From Tenrec ecaudatus (lineage: Eukaryota; Chordata; Mammalia; Afrosoricida; Tenrecidae): a stretch of DNA of 64,000 nucleotides. The stretch spans positions 85,588,063 through 85,652,062 of the forward strand of contig NC_134545.1 in NCBI RefSeq assembly GCF_050624435.1, written 5' to 3'. How positions within the stretch are numbered: position 1 is the stretch's first letter; each line of letters begins with the position of its first letter. Below, one piece after another: positions 1-10,944 of this stretch. The notes below the pieces were generated by a model that was not told the origin of the DNA, ran no database searches, and saw only the letters and a list, made by a program, of their open reading frames with translations. A program made the position numbers and the translations under genes.

Positions 1-400
1 GAAAATAAAACTGAATCCCTATTTTATATCACATACAAATATAAACTCCAGTTATACAGACAAGTGTAAAAATTAAGACGATAACAATCTCAGAAAATTA
101 GAAGGCTACAAGTTCAATATAGGGGCAGGAAAGGATTTTTAAACCAAGACTAAGACATCTAGAAGCTATTAAAATAATACACACATTTGGCCTTTAATAA
201 CAATTAAAAAAACTTTTTGTATGGCAAAAAATAAAGTCAACAGATAAATACTGGAATAGGGGGGAAATATTTGTAACTCACTGGACAACTACGTAAAAAC
301 AACAATCACAAAGCCTTTACAAAGGGACAAGAGGGAAACAACCCCAAAGAAAAGCTAGCAAAGGGCATCAGAAGGCCACCAAAGACTAAATCGTAATGGC
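1..400. other. AT-rich sequence, nothing recognised
   Basis: No open frame, repeat family or conserved motif recognised. The 520-790 interval further on has a weak L1 3'-like look (AATCCCACTCTTCTATCCCAG) but is not called. Confidence 0.5.
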
Positions 401-402
401 TA

Positions 403-515
403 AGGCCCTGGTGGCATGGTGGGTTTAAGGGCTGGGATGCTCAGAAACCCACGGGGGCTGATCTACCCTGTCCTATAAGGTCGCTATGAGCTGGAGTCCA
501 CTCGATGGTAATAAG
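403..515 (+). repeat. AfroSINE (internally deleted)
   Basis: GCCCTGGTGGCATGGTGGGT head and GTCGCTATGAGCTGGAGTCC tail; the middle is missing. Confidence 0.8.
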
Positions 516-791
516 TGACTAATGGGCCTAGGAAAATAATCTCCAAATAGTAGTCTTACAAAAGGTAGAAATGAAGAGAGAATGAAATGTTATTCTACCC
601 CTTTCAGACTAGCGAAATGAAATGAGGATATGTCCCTTGCAGAGATGCAAGGAAAACGGTTCTCCCACTGTTTGCAAAAATGTCCATTTCTATCACCCTT
701 TTTGAGAAACAATCTGGCAACAATATTGTGAAATTGAAAATATATATTCCTTTTGAGCTATGAATCCCACTCTTCTATCCCAGAGGAATGG

Positions 792-1068
792 CCTGGTGGT
801 GCAGTGGTTAGGCAGTCAGATGCTCGCCCAAAGGGGAGTTTTTTTAATTCCCACGGTCACTCTGTGGAAGAAGGACTTGTCAATCTGCCCCTGTAAAGGT
901 TGACCCACTGCCATCAAGCCCATTGCAACTCCTAGCGGCCCTCCATAGGGTTTCCAAGGCTGCAAATCTCTGTGGGAGCAGAGAGCCTCTGCTCCCTCCC
1001 GTGGAGTTGCTGGGGGGTTGAGCCTTGGAGTGAGCAGTCCAATGCTAACATAACAGCACCGACATAAA
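792..1068. repeat. Two abutting AfroSINEs, plus (792-903) then minus (905-1068)
   Basis: Head-to-head pair: tRNA-like head GGCCTGGTGGTGCAGTGGTT on plus, then CCATCAAGCCCATTGCAACT (3' tail on minus). Confidence 0.75.
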
Positions 1069-1239
1069 GATGATAGCCAAGAAAACCCAATGGGGCTGTC
1101 CTACTCTGTCACAAGGGACCACTGCGTTGAAAGCCACTCCAGGGCACCACCAGCAGCATCGTATGTACTAACCACTGTCCTCTCTTCCTCTCCCCACCAA
1201 AAAAGGGAATAAGCTAGACAACAAAGTCAAAGCCTATTC

Positions 1240-1337
1240 ATAAAATGACATGGCAACATATGTACAAATATGCTTGATACAATTGTATGGAATGTTATGA
1301 GAGCTGTAAGAGCCCCCAATAAAATGGGTTTTTAAAG
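1240..1337 (+). mobile_element. L1-family 3' tail
   Basis: GTACAAATATGCTTGATACA ... CCCCCAATAAAATGGG: the last ~100 bp of the window's young L1 family. Confidence 0.7.
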
Positions 1338-1659
1338 CCTAATAATAGAGATCAGCGGTGTGCTAGTTAATATTTAATGATTAGTTCACCAGGAGGAAAG
1401 CCTTCGTTTGTCCACTTGCAGATTTCCATGGTGCAATTACGCTCACTGGGCTTGATTCAAGCTTCCAGCCTGAAGGCTCTGAATGCCAGATTAAGAGATA
1501 TGAGCAATCTCTAGAAAGCTGGGTGACTCCAACGTAACCCCAGCTTTAATAAATTATGAGTCAGAGCTGATGCAACGGTGTTGAGGAAAAAGAGAGTCAG
1601 AAAAATGTCTAAGATAATCATATTTTATATAACAGAAAAGTATATTTGAGTATTATATT

Positions 1660-2715
1660 TGAATATAATTATCTGACTCCACTTCAGTGTGCTCACGAAT
1701 ACCTTTCTAAGAATACACTTCATTGTGCTTATTGTGCGACCTATATGTGGACCAAGAGGCAGATGTTCAAACAGAACAAGGGTTTTAAATCAGGAAAGGT
1801 GGACAGCAGCACGGTATCCTTTCACCACACTTATTAAACCTGTATGCTGAGCACATATGCAAGGAATGGGTCTATCAGAAGAACCTGGACTATTTGAAAA
1901 ATGGAGCAACAGCGTTGAAGGAAGGCTTGTTATGATATGCAGATGACACAATCTCATAAGCAAGGAGAACTTGAAGCGCTTGCTGATGAAAATCAAAGAC
2001 TACAAGCTTCAATGTGGATTGCAACTCAATGTCAAGAAAACCAGAGTCTTCACAACTTGACCAACAGACAATATCATGACAAATGGAGAAAAGATTGATG
2101 TTGCCTAGGATTTCATGTTGCTTGAATCCATAATCAATGCTCCTGGAAGCAGTAGCCAAGAAATTAAATTAAAAAATTTTTTTTTTAATGTTTATGAGTT
2201 CCATTGAACAATGCTGCTGCACAAGACTTCTTTAAAATGTAGAAGGCCAAGAATGTCACTTTGGGGACTAAAGTGCACCTGACCCAAACCGTGGTCTTTC
2301 AGTCACCTCATACACAGGTTAGAGTTGGACAGTGACTACAGAAGACCATGGAAAAATTTATACAGTTGAACCAGTGCTGGTGAAGAATATCGAAAGTACC
2401 AGAGACTTCCAAAAAGGCAAATAATTTTGTCTTGGAAAAAGTTCAGCCAGAATCCTTCTTAGAATCAAAGGTGGCAAGACTGTTATGTTGGCTATCTTAT
2501 CAGGAGAGACCAGCCCCTGGAAAAGGACCTGTGCTTGGTACAGAAGTATCCACCAGAAAAGAGGAAGACCTTCGAGAAAAGGCGTGACACAGTGGCTGCA
2601 ACAATGGCTCAAACATAACAATGAAGCGGGTGCAGGACCTGGCAGTATTTTGTGCTGCTGTTTACAGAGGGTTGTTGTGAGTTAGGGCTCACTGACAGCA
2701 CCTAAGGTCATACAA
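1660..2715 (+). mobile_element. RTE (BovB-clade) LINE, 3' part, broken
   Basis: Colinear with the Afrotherian RTE from the reverse-transcriptase palm (near 1935, remnant of the YADD-coding segment) through the C-terminal region to the tail near 2700. Many frameshifts and stops; a T-rich interruption at 2165-2215. Confidence 0.8.
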
Positions 2716-2789
2716 ATAAGATAACAGAGGGAGAGAAGAGCCAAAGAAAGAGTAAACAAAAATCCTACATGTACAGAAAACCAGAAATC

Positions 2790-4130
2790 AGTTGTGTTTC
2801 TGTACACCAGTAACATTCAACATAGAGTCGCCATATGATCCAGAAATCCCACTCTTGGGAATGCTCATGTACCTCTAGAGACGGGAAATCACAGATCTGA
2901 ACAGACACATAGTACATGCCAATGCTCAGTGCTGCGCTCTACCCCAAAGTCAAAAGGTGAAGCATCCACGTGTCCGTCAACACATGAATGGACAAACTAG
3001 TGTGATCTGTACATGCAATGGAATATGCTTTTTTCATTTATAAAGAGAAATTAAATTCTGATACACAATTATGGGAAATAGAACTGGGAAGAGTATGCGA
3101 CAAACTCAACGTTCATACGTTAAGGAGTCTGGGAGGCCAAGACTCCTGTGGCGGGAACCTTCATGTTCGTGGGTTGGAGATACATTCTACTCACAGTCTC
3201 CTAAGTAAAAAATTATTCCCCGTGATGCCCCCCAATAATAATGCTAAAGCTAAGGTGCTGTTTGCAAAGATTGGCCACTGACTAAACACTTGGAGGTCAA
3301 CTGCCTGAAGGTTGTCAGCCATCTAAGGCAATCAGACCCTATTGTCTGTCCCACCCTGAGTAGGGCCCACTCCCTTCTGATAAGGATCCTGGATTGTTCC
3401 CCTGAAGGAGAGCCCAAAGACTCCTAATATCAAGCCAACTCAGGGATGACCAAGGTTAGGCTGCCATCTTGACTCTGGAGCCCGCCTGTCTTGTTACGTA
3501 AATGCCTTCCTGTCACATGTGTGCCCCTAGCGCCTCCCCTTCCTATTGCGTGCACACCCCTAGCTCATGCCCATTCTGTTACTTATGTGGTTATCTGTAA
3601 CTAAGGGGGCTTGCACGCCCCGAGAGTGCGTATGAGCTTGGCTGGAAAGGTATTCTGTCCCAGAGGTGAGCACATACATGCTCTAGCTTGTCTGATGTCT
3701 CTTTACCCCTCGATTACCCAAACGCCCCTTGGACCCATTCGATTGTGGGGCTGGTACCCCACACACAATATACCACGGAGATGCACGGTGAAAACATTCT
3801 GCGAAGTGAAATAACTCAGTACAAAAGGACAAAGACGACATGATCCCATGTATATGAAATATCTAAAACAGCTAATGCCATAAAGAGAACAGATTTGTTA
3901 CTACCAAGCATTAGGGGAAGGGGGAATGAGAGTATAAAATAACAACAGTAATCATACATAATGTACAATTTATGCAATCCCTCCCCCCAAAGAAAACACA
4001 AGCAAACCAGAAAGATGTAAGTGTATTGAGTTGCCGATGCCCAGCTTTGCATCAGGGACTATAAGAACACGTCGGATGTGGCTTTATTCTTACTTGTAAG
4101 TGGAAACATGTCAGCAAACAGAAGATCAAT
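2790..4130 (+). mobile_element. Old L1 3' end (interrupted)
   Basis: 2790-3063 (from ATATGATCCAGAAATCCCAC to AATGGAATATGC) and 3771-4000 match the typical mammalian L1 ORF2-end/3' region; diverged. 4000-4130 is less certain. Confidence 0.65.
3066..3770 (+). mobile_element. Probable solo LTR inside an old L1
   Basis: About 700 bp breaking an otherwise continuous L1 3' region. A short repeat ACACAAT occurs at both borders (about 3062-3068 and 3764-3770) and the right end is CCCCACAC. The exact ends and family are uncertain. Confidence 0.45.
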
Positions 4131-5885
4131 TATGGGACAGTTTATCTCTCATTAAGTGTGAAATAAGTATCATAAACCAAGGGGAATGCAAAATATGGGT
4201 GGGGTAAGAAAATCCCACAAGAAGAGGAATTTTTAAAAAAACAACTAAGCCCCCAGGCTCTCCTCCTACCAAGCCTGTGGCTGTGGATGAGGCTCCTTTG
4301 CCCCCACAGTGGTTCCTGTTGCCAGCCGGCTCCTGGGAAAGATGCCTTCGCCAGCTTCTGCAGCTGCCCCCTCCTTGCCGCCCCCAAAGACAAGCATACT
4401 TTACTTTAACGCTTTTCCTTCTTTACTCATAATGGATTTACTGCTAATCACCATGGAAACAGGCAGAGAAAAGTATAAACAACACAGCTGGGGATGTCAC
4501 ACAAGGTCAACATTCAGCAGTGTCACAGGATTTGGGTCCCAGACCAGGCTCTTGGCTCTTGACTCCTTTCTAATACAGCAACCGGGAGCCACCACCATGC
4601 TGCCACCCTCCCTCCCATTACGTCTGTTCCTCATGCTCGGTCCATTTCTGTGTCCTGGCGCCTTTTTCTCGGTGGTCATTGTTCATCTCTCACCATGTAT
4701 TGTTCTCGCTCTTTCTGGTATCCATGTGCTCTCTCTCTCTCCCCGTTGGTGTCTCTGCTTTGCTTTCTATTGCTCCCTCTCTCTGTCAGTCTCTTTCCCT
4801 CCCTCTATCTCTCCCCGCCCCCTCTCTCCTATAGCTTGGGTGGCCAACTAGTCACGAAGCGGGACCTGCTCCAAGTTGCCATCTGCTTCACTTGGGGAAG
4901 GGCCCTTCCATTTCAAGGGAGTTCAGCTCTCCAGACCTCTCTTTGACTGGGCTTAGGACTCTGTATAACACACCAAGTAGACCAGACAGGTAATCTGTGT
5001 GTCGCCAAGCTAAGGATTAGCTAAAGCCCAGTAAATCTCAGTTGGCCCCAACAGACTTCATCTTCAGAGAGCTCCAGCCCCTGATGAATTCTCCCCCCAG
5101 AGAAGTCTCGGCCAGTCAGATCCCATCGTCACCAGCTCTCCCCTCCTCCCCAAACACACCATGCAGCCTCTCGCTCCCATGTTCCAATGGTCTTGCCTTC
5201 CTCCTTCGACTGGCAGGAAACGTGAATGTCCTCCACTCCCACTCCGGAGAGGCTGGCTTGGGCTGCTGTCATTGACTTCCTCAAGGACGCGCATGCTCTC
5301 TTAAGGAGAACTCACTGAGCTCAGGAGCTTGAAATGATCATGTCAGCATTGTGCATTTATCCCACTTGTCCAGAATTTATATAAAGGTCTGAATCACACA
5401 GGTCTCAAAGCCTGTTGACATAGGGAAAATAAGGAGGGGTCTTGTTAGAGGGTCTGAGCTAATGTCAAGTCCAAGTGGTCAGGCCAAAATGGAAAAGAGT
5501 TAGGAACGGTAATATTAGATGAATGTTTATAGAACCCAGCTAAACAAGAGGGACAGGTGGAGGACACATGGACTGCTGCCAGTTTAGAGACCAGAGTCAG
5601 AGGAGGCAACAAAAGGACACAGAAATCAAATGACATTGAAGTGTAGCAGGGCTGGGCTTCAGGCTGAGCTTGTGAGGTAAGATTTTGCCCCAGAGTCTGC
5701 TAGTCACATCTCACGAGGTGAGACCACTCAACCAAACCATTAGCAAGGGATATTCCCAGACAAGGTCTGACTGCCTCCACTTGATGCTTCATTTTATTTT
5801 CAATATTTGTTGTTTTCTTTGGTAATAAATTCCTTGAGTGTTTATAAAATTGTCAAAAGTTACAGAAACAAAACTAGAAACAAAC
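4131..5885. other. Unannotated intergenic stretch
   Basis: A C/T-rich run (4690-4830) produces open frames of up to 180 codons on plus, without any recognisable protein. Nothing else supported. Confidence 0.5.
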
Positions 5886-6087
5886 AAGCTCACTGCTATG
5901 GCATTGATTCTGATTCATCACAACCCTACGGACAGAGTAGAACTGCTCCTTTTCATTTCCTTGCAATTGTACATCTTTACAGGAGTAGAAAGCCTCATCT
6001 TCCTCCCAATGAGCAGCTGGTGGATCCGAACTACTGACCTTGTGGATAGTGGCTCAATGCATAAACCACTATGCCACCAGGGCACCT
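5886..6087 (-). repeat. AfroSINE
   Basis: Minus copy ending in ACTATGCCACCAGGGCACC (complement of the tRNA-like head). Confidence 0.85.
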
Positions 6088-6524
6088 TGACACAAATATA
6101 GGAGATAGAAATTACCACTCTGTTTTTCATAAATAGCAATATTGAGTTGAGGTCCAGTTATTCAGTTTGTTTTCTCAGCATATATGGACATTTTAGTATA
6201 TCTATAGATAAATATAAAAGTTTACAACCATAGGATGCTAAAATCCTGACCAAACAAAGCACATGAAAGTCAAAGGGGTTCCTCCCTTTAATAATTATTG
6301 CAGAACTTGTTTTTGAAATATATTCTTTCAAAAATATTTCTCTTGGTTTCTTGGTAGCTCAAGCATATGCCTGGTGTGCAAATTAGGTAGCCCAATACTG
6401 CATACGGTGCCCATTGTCTTACAACTTGTTTTGTTGTTATTGATTTTCTAGACATAAGATAGATCTTGGGCACCTGTCCATCTGGGTAACTGAACATTCT
6501 TGCACATGGAGGTATGAGTTCTGA

Positions 6525-7027
6525 GGTAGTTAGTTTATTGTGCCAACCTGGCCGATAAACACATGTGGGGTTAATTGAAGGGCGGAGGGATAAATGGCTC
6601 AGTGAGCCTCACCTTTCTAGTTCTTGGGTCTCTTGCTTTCTGATGGTGAGACCAGGGTGCAGCTCCTTAGCCAGTTCCCTGCTTCAGCTGGCAAGGCTCA
6701 CTTCCTGCAAGACATCCCTGAGGTGAAGCCACATGGACCTCTCCCAATGCAGCCCTGGGTGCTGGAGCAGCCATGTAGAGACCCCTGCCAGTGCTGAGAT
6801 GCTTACACATTCACTGACTCGGCTTTCCTCCTGCAGTCAGCATCATTGCTGTGAGATGGAAGAGGACTTTGTGGATTGGTGTTGGACATAAGGGTTAATG
6901 TTGGACTTGCGGGCTTGGCATCACTGGGTTGGGATGTTTTCTTGATGTGCACTTAGCCTTTATATAAAACTCTCTCATACATGAGTTTCTGTGGATTTGT
7001 TTCTCTAAAGTACCCAGACGAACACAA
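6525..7027 (+). mobile_element. LTR-like repeat (TG/CA-ended family), copy 1
   Basis: Starts TGAGGTAGTTAGTTTATTGTG and ends GTACCCAGACGAACACA; same family as copies at 15515, 19798 and 24106. About 500 bp, no ORF. Probably an ERVL-type LTR; the family name cannot be assigned from memory. Confidence 0.55.
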
Positions 7028-7121
7028 GTTCCTTCCAAAGAAAAACAGCATTTTTCAAATGCTAGTGCCCATAGAAGAGGATTAGAACCTGGGAGAACTT
7101 TCTGTGGTTTTAATACATAAG

Positions 7122-7322
7122 TAAAGATCCCCAGTGGCGCAAATGGTTAAGCATACAGCTGCTAACTGAAAGGTTGGTGGTTCAAAGTCATCCAGTGGCT
7201 CTGAGGAAGAAAGACCTGGAGATCTGCTTCCATCATGATTAGAGTCTAGAAAACCATCTGGGGCAATTAAACATGGTCACATGGGATCGCTGGGTCAGAA
7301 CCAAGTCGACAGCACCTAGTGA
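7122..7322 (+). repeat. AfroSINE
   Basis: Near full length: CCCCAGTGGCGCAAATGGTT head, GATCGCTGGGTCAGAACC tail. Confidence 0.85.
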
Positions 7323-7445
7323 CACAGTAATAGATCAGCACCACAAACACATAAGAACAGTTCTTCCAGATTCAGAACTTGGTTCACAGGCAACCCTTTT
7401 AACCTTTATGGAGAAAGGCGAAAGATAGAGATGACAGGTAAGTAG

Positions 7446-7455
7446 GTAGATAGAT

Positions 7456-7520
<65 letters not shown>
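7446..7520 (+). repeat. (GATA)n microsatellite
   Basis: About 18 near-perfect TAGA/GATA units. Likely polymorphic. Confidence 0.95.
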
Positions 7521-7521
<1 letters not shown>

Positions 7522-8389
7522 CTCGTTCATTCACAGGTTGCCCAACTCAGGGGCAGCAAATGCCCTTATTATAATTAGGGGTGATGGGAAGGATCAGAGA
7601 AAATTCATTAGCACAGCTTTTCCCTGTATGTCATCTGTTAGAGCTATGTTGTAACTTAGTTAATTAAGCCTGTGGATTCTGTTTCTATATAAGTAACAAA
7701 ATGCTCAGGTTTGCCGTTCATAAATTCAGTTTACTGCAAGGTAGTCATGACAAAGCACATAGAAAAGACCCGAGACCTGGAGAATCAGGGTAGAATAAAG
7801 TTAGTCCATTCACTAAAGTCCAAATCTTTAACAAGGAGTCTTGGGAGGAGGGCTTGACCAATGGCTTGTCCTTAGTGAGGTTCCATCTAGCTGTGGTCAG
7901 AAGGCAGCAGTGGTGGACAAGGCTTGTGGCAGACACAGAGTGTTAGTCTTTGGAGAGGGTCAAAGACCTGACTAGTGGAATGTCATTTACATCCGTTGCT
8001 CTCGTGAGAAGATCAAAAGCTCTCTGGTCTTTCATGATAAAGATCCTATAAGGGGTGTCCAATTCCTATTGTATCAGGGTCATTCACATCCTGGTTCATA
8101 TTCAGAGATGTATATTTGATGTTTCTGGACAAAAATAAACTAAGGACTGTGTTATACCATACCACAGCAAAGTATCAATTTATAATAATGTAGTGGCTGA
8201 TAAGAAGTTGTTTATGTCAGGAGTTAAAGTTGTGTATAGCATAAATGTTCAAGTTAGACATTATTATATATTCACACATACATAATTTGGGATCATTACA
8301 TTAAAAGCATAAATCACAAATTACTTAACTATTACTTAAATAGAATATTTGTATTACTAGTTTCTAATTTTATTACATGAGAGACAGGA
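7521..8389. other. Unannotated intergenic stretch
   Basis: AT-rich, no feature recognised. 6088-6524 and 9156-9408 are likewise empty. Confidence 0.5.
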
Positions 8390-8443
8390 ATCCCTGGGTG
8401 GCACACATGACTAACATCAGAACATTGATGGTTCAAGTCTACT

Positions 8444-8943
8444 CTCTTAGTCTGTGTTCTCTAGAAAAACAAAACCACTAACATGTCTATATAAACATAT
8501 ATAGAGCTATTGACTTCAAAGAAATGATTCATGCAATTGTGGAAGCTGACAAATGCCAAATTCATGGGTCAGGAGGCAGGCTGGCATCTTCTCCTAACTC
8601 ACTGGTTGCAGAGGTTGCTGAACCCAAAATCTGCAGGCCCAGCAGCAGGCTGCGGGCTCACTGAGTTGGAAGAGCTGTCCAATAAAAACTGCACATCCGG
8701 CAGCAGGCTGAAGGCTTCCCACAATTCTAAGAACCAGAGGTCACAGGACATGAACTGAATGCAAGATAGCAAAAGAACATCTACTTATATCATGAATGCA
8801 GGCTATGCTGCCAGGGAACCTCCTCTTTGATGGAATCGGTTGCTCATATCAGATCACAAAATGGAAGGTGATCACATAGTGTCTGCTAAGCCATTAAAAA
8901 TCATAGCCAACCAAGTTGACACATAATATCCACCATGACACAC
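8444..8943 (-). mobile_element. LTR-like repeat inserted in an AfroSINE
   Basis: Minus orientation (CTTAGTCTGTGTTCTCTAG ... CCAAGTTGACACATAATATC). It splits an AfroSINE whose 5' part is 8390-8443 and whose 3' part resumes at 8944. Confidence 0.55.
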
Positions 8944-9002
8944 TCACCCAGAGATTCCTAGGAGATAGGCCTACTGATCTGGTGCTGAAAGGTCACAGCT
9001 TT

Positions 9003-9080
9003 GAAAACTCTATGAAGCAAAAAATAAAAAAAATAAAAAATAAAACAAAAAAACAAAAAAAAGAAAACTCTATGAAGCAA
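9003..9080 (+). repeat. 18-bp target duplication around an A-rich tract
   Basis: GAAAACTCTATGAAGCAA at 9003-9020 and again at 9063-9080, perfect, with 42 bp of A/AAAT/AAAC-rich sequence between. Lies inside an AfroSINE. Looks like a retro-insertion consisting of a tail only. Confidence 0.85.
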
Positions 9081-9408
9081 TTCTCCTCTACACACATGGG
9101 GTCACCAGAGCCAGAATTTACTCCATGGCAACAAACAGCCACAACAATATTATAGGCAGACGTTTCATTTGTATATCAGTTATTTTTCATTGGCTGAATC
9201 TTGCTTATGACTTAGAACATGATCATTTTTCATAAACACACCATATCTGTGTGAAAAGAATGTATATTCATTAATACTGCAATTTTGTCTACCATCCGGG
9301 GTGAAGGAAGAAACCGAAAGACCAAAGTTCATTTTCCTATTTGAAATTAGCCTTGAGAGACAGGTTCCCAAATAGTGTTAATCCTGAAATGCTCAACACT
9401 TAAAAGTA

Positions 9409-10400
9409 TGCCTATATACTCCAGTATAAGCCAACCCGAATATCAGCGAGGCACCTAATTTTACCACAAAAACTGCATAAAGAAATGTGCTCACACCTTC
9501 CTGACACGATCGCTGAAGACAAAGCAGGTGCATAAGCAAATGCGGTGAAGAAAGCTGATGGTGCCTGGCTATCAAAAAATATAGCATCTGGGGTCTTAAA
9601 GGCTTGAAGATAAACAAGCGGCCATCTAGCTGAGAAGCAACAAAGTCCACATGGAAGAAGCACACCAGCCTGTGGGATCATGAGGTGTCAATGGGATCAG
9701 GTATCAGGCCTCAAAGAACAAAAACTCAAATCATTGTGAATGAGGGGGAGTGCATATTGGGGACCCAAAGCCCATCTCTAGGCAACTGGACATCCCTTAC
9801 AGAAGGGTCGTGGGGAAGAGATGAGTCAGTCAGCATGCAGTGTAGCAACAATGAAACATACAACTTCCCTCTAGTTCTAAATGCTTCCTCCCTCCCCCAC
9901 CCCTGCCACTAGCATGATCCCAATTCTACCTTACAAATCTGGCTAGACGAGGATGTACACTGGCACATATAGGAATTGGAAACAGGAAATCCAGGAGAGA
10001 TGAATCGCTTAGGTACAGTGGAGGGTGGAGGGAAGGTGGGGTAGAAAAGGGGAACTGGTTACAAGGATCCACATATAAGCCCCTCCCTGGGGGACAGACA
10101 ACATAAAAGTGGGTGAAGGGAGACGTTGGGCAGTGTAAGACATGACAGAATAATAATAATTTATAAATTATCAAGGGTTCATGAGAGATGGGGGACAGGG
10201 AGGGAGGGGAAAAATGAAGAGCCGATACCAAGGGCTCAAGTAGAAAGCAAATGTTTTGAGAATGATGATGACCACAAATGTATAAATGTGTTTGACACAG
10301 TGGATGGGTGGATGGATTGTGATAAGAGCTGTACAAGCTCCCAATAAAATGATTTTTTTTAATGTGCTGAAAAACTCGGCTTATACATGAGTATATATGG
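9409..10400 (+). mobile_element. Composite element A: TA-flanked MITE split by an L1 3' end
   Basis: The outer arms are the two halves of a small palindrome-ended MITE: left arm 9409-9491 (TATATACTCCAGTATAAGCC and on), right arm 10361-10400 ending in an inverted GAGTATATATGG next to TA (10401). Between them lies an L1-family 3' end on plus (9492-10360) finishing AATAAAATGA plus T8. Bases AAATGTGCT occur on both sides of the L1 (9479-9491 and around 10361-10368), the duplication expected if L1 inserted into the MITE. Confidence 0.75.
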
Positions 10401-10539
10401 TATATATTACAAATGGTTTTCAAAACCTACAAACAGAATAGAAGATCATAAAGTTAAAAATCGTAATTCATTGATTACCCCCAAAGTCCCAACACTGGGA
10501 GCACCACAAGGGGGTGTTGTTAGTAGTATTATCTATTTC

Positions 10540-10927
10540 TTTTTTGTTTTAGGAAAACGTTTTCGAACTTTTTATTTTTAATTTTTTTTATTTTAACAAT
10601 TTATTGGGGCTCATACAATTCTTTTCACAGTTCATACATATACATACATCAATTGTATAAAGCACATCTGTACAGTCTTTGCCCTAATCATTTTTTTCTC
10701 TTTTCTTCTTTTACATTTTATTAGGGACTCATACAACTCTTACCACAATCCATACATATACATACATCAATTGTATAAAGCACATCCATACATTCCCTGC
10801 CCCAATCATTCTCAAGGCATTTGCTCTCCACTTAAGCCCCTTGCATCAGGTCCTCTTTTTTTTTCCCCCCTCCCTCCCCATTCCCCCCTCCCTCATATGC
10901 CCTTGGTAATTTATACATCGTTGTTTT
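10540..10927 (-). mobile_element. L1 3' end with double tail between 17-bp target duplications
   Basis: Perfect direct repeat GTAGTATTATCTATTTC at 10523-10539 and 10928-10944. Reading minus: one L1 3' end (10927 to about 10707, finishing AATAAAATGT), a second L1 3' tail (about 10700-10600, with AATAAATTG), about 25 bp of non-L1 sequence (GTTCGAAAACGTTTTCC), then an A-rich end. Best explained as read-through and 3' transduction. Confidence 0.7.
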
Positions 10928-10944
10928 GTAGTATTATCTATTTC

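Larger units (their letters stand above)
8390..9155 (+). repeat. AfroSINE split by an LTR and by a tail-only insertion
   Basis: 5' part 8390-8443 (ATCCCTGGGTGGCACACATG), 3' part 8944-9155; LTR 8444-8943 between, A-rich insertion 9021-9062. Confidence 0.7.

Noticed and set aside
4309-4851. 180-codon plus frame
   Set aside because: Passes through C/T-rich sequence; no domain, signal or homology recognised, and the leucine/serine-rich composition is explained by the base bias.
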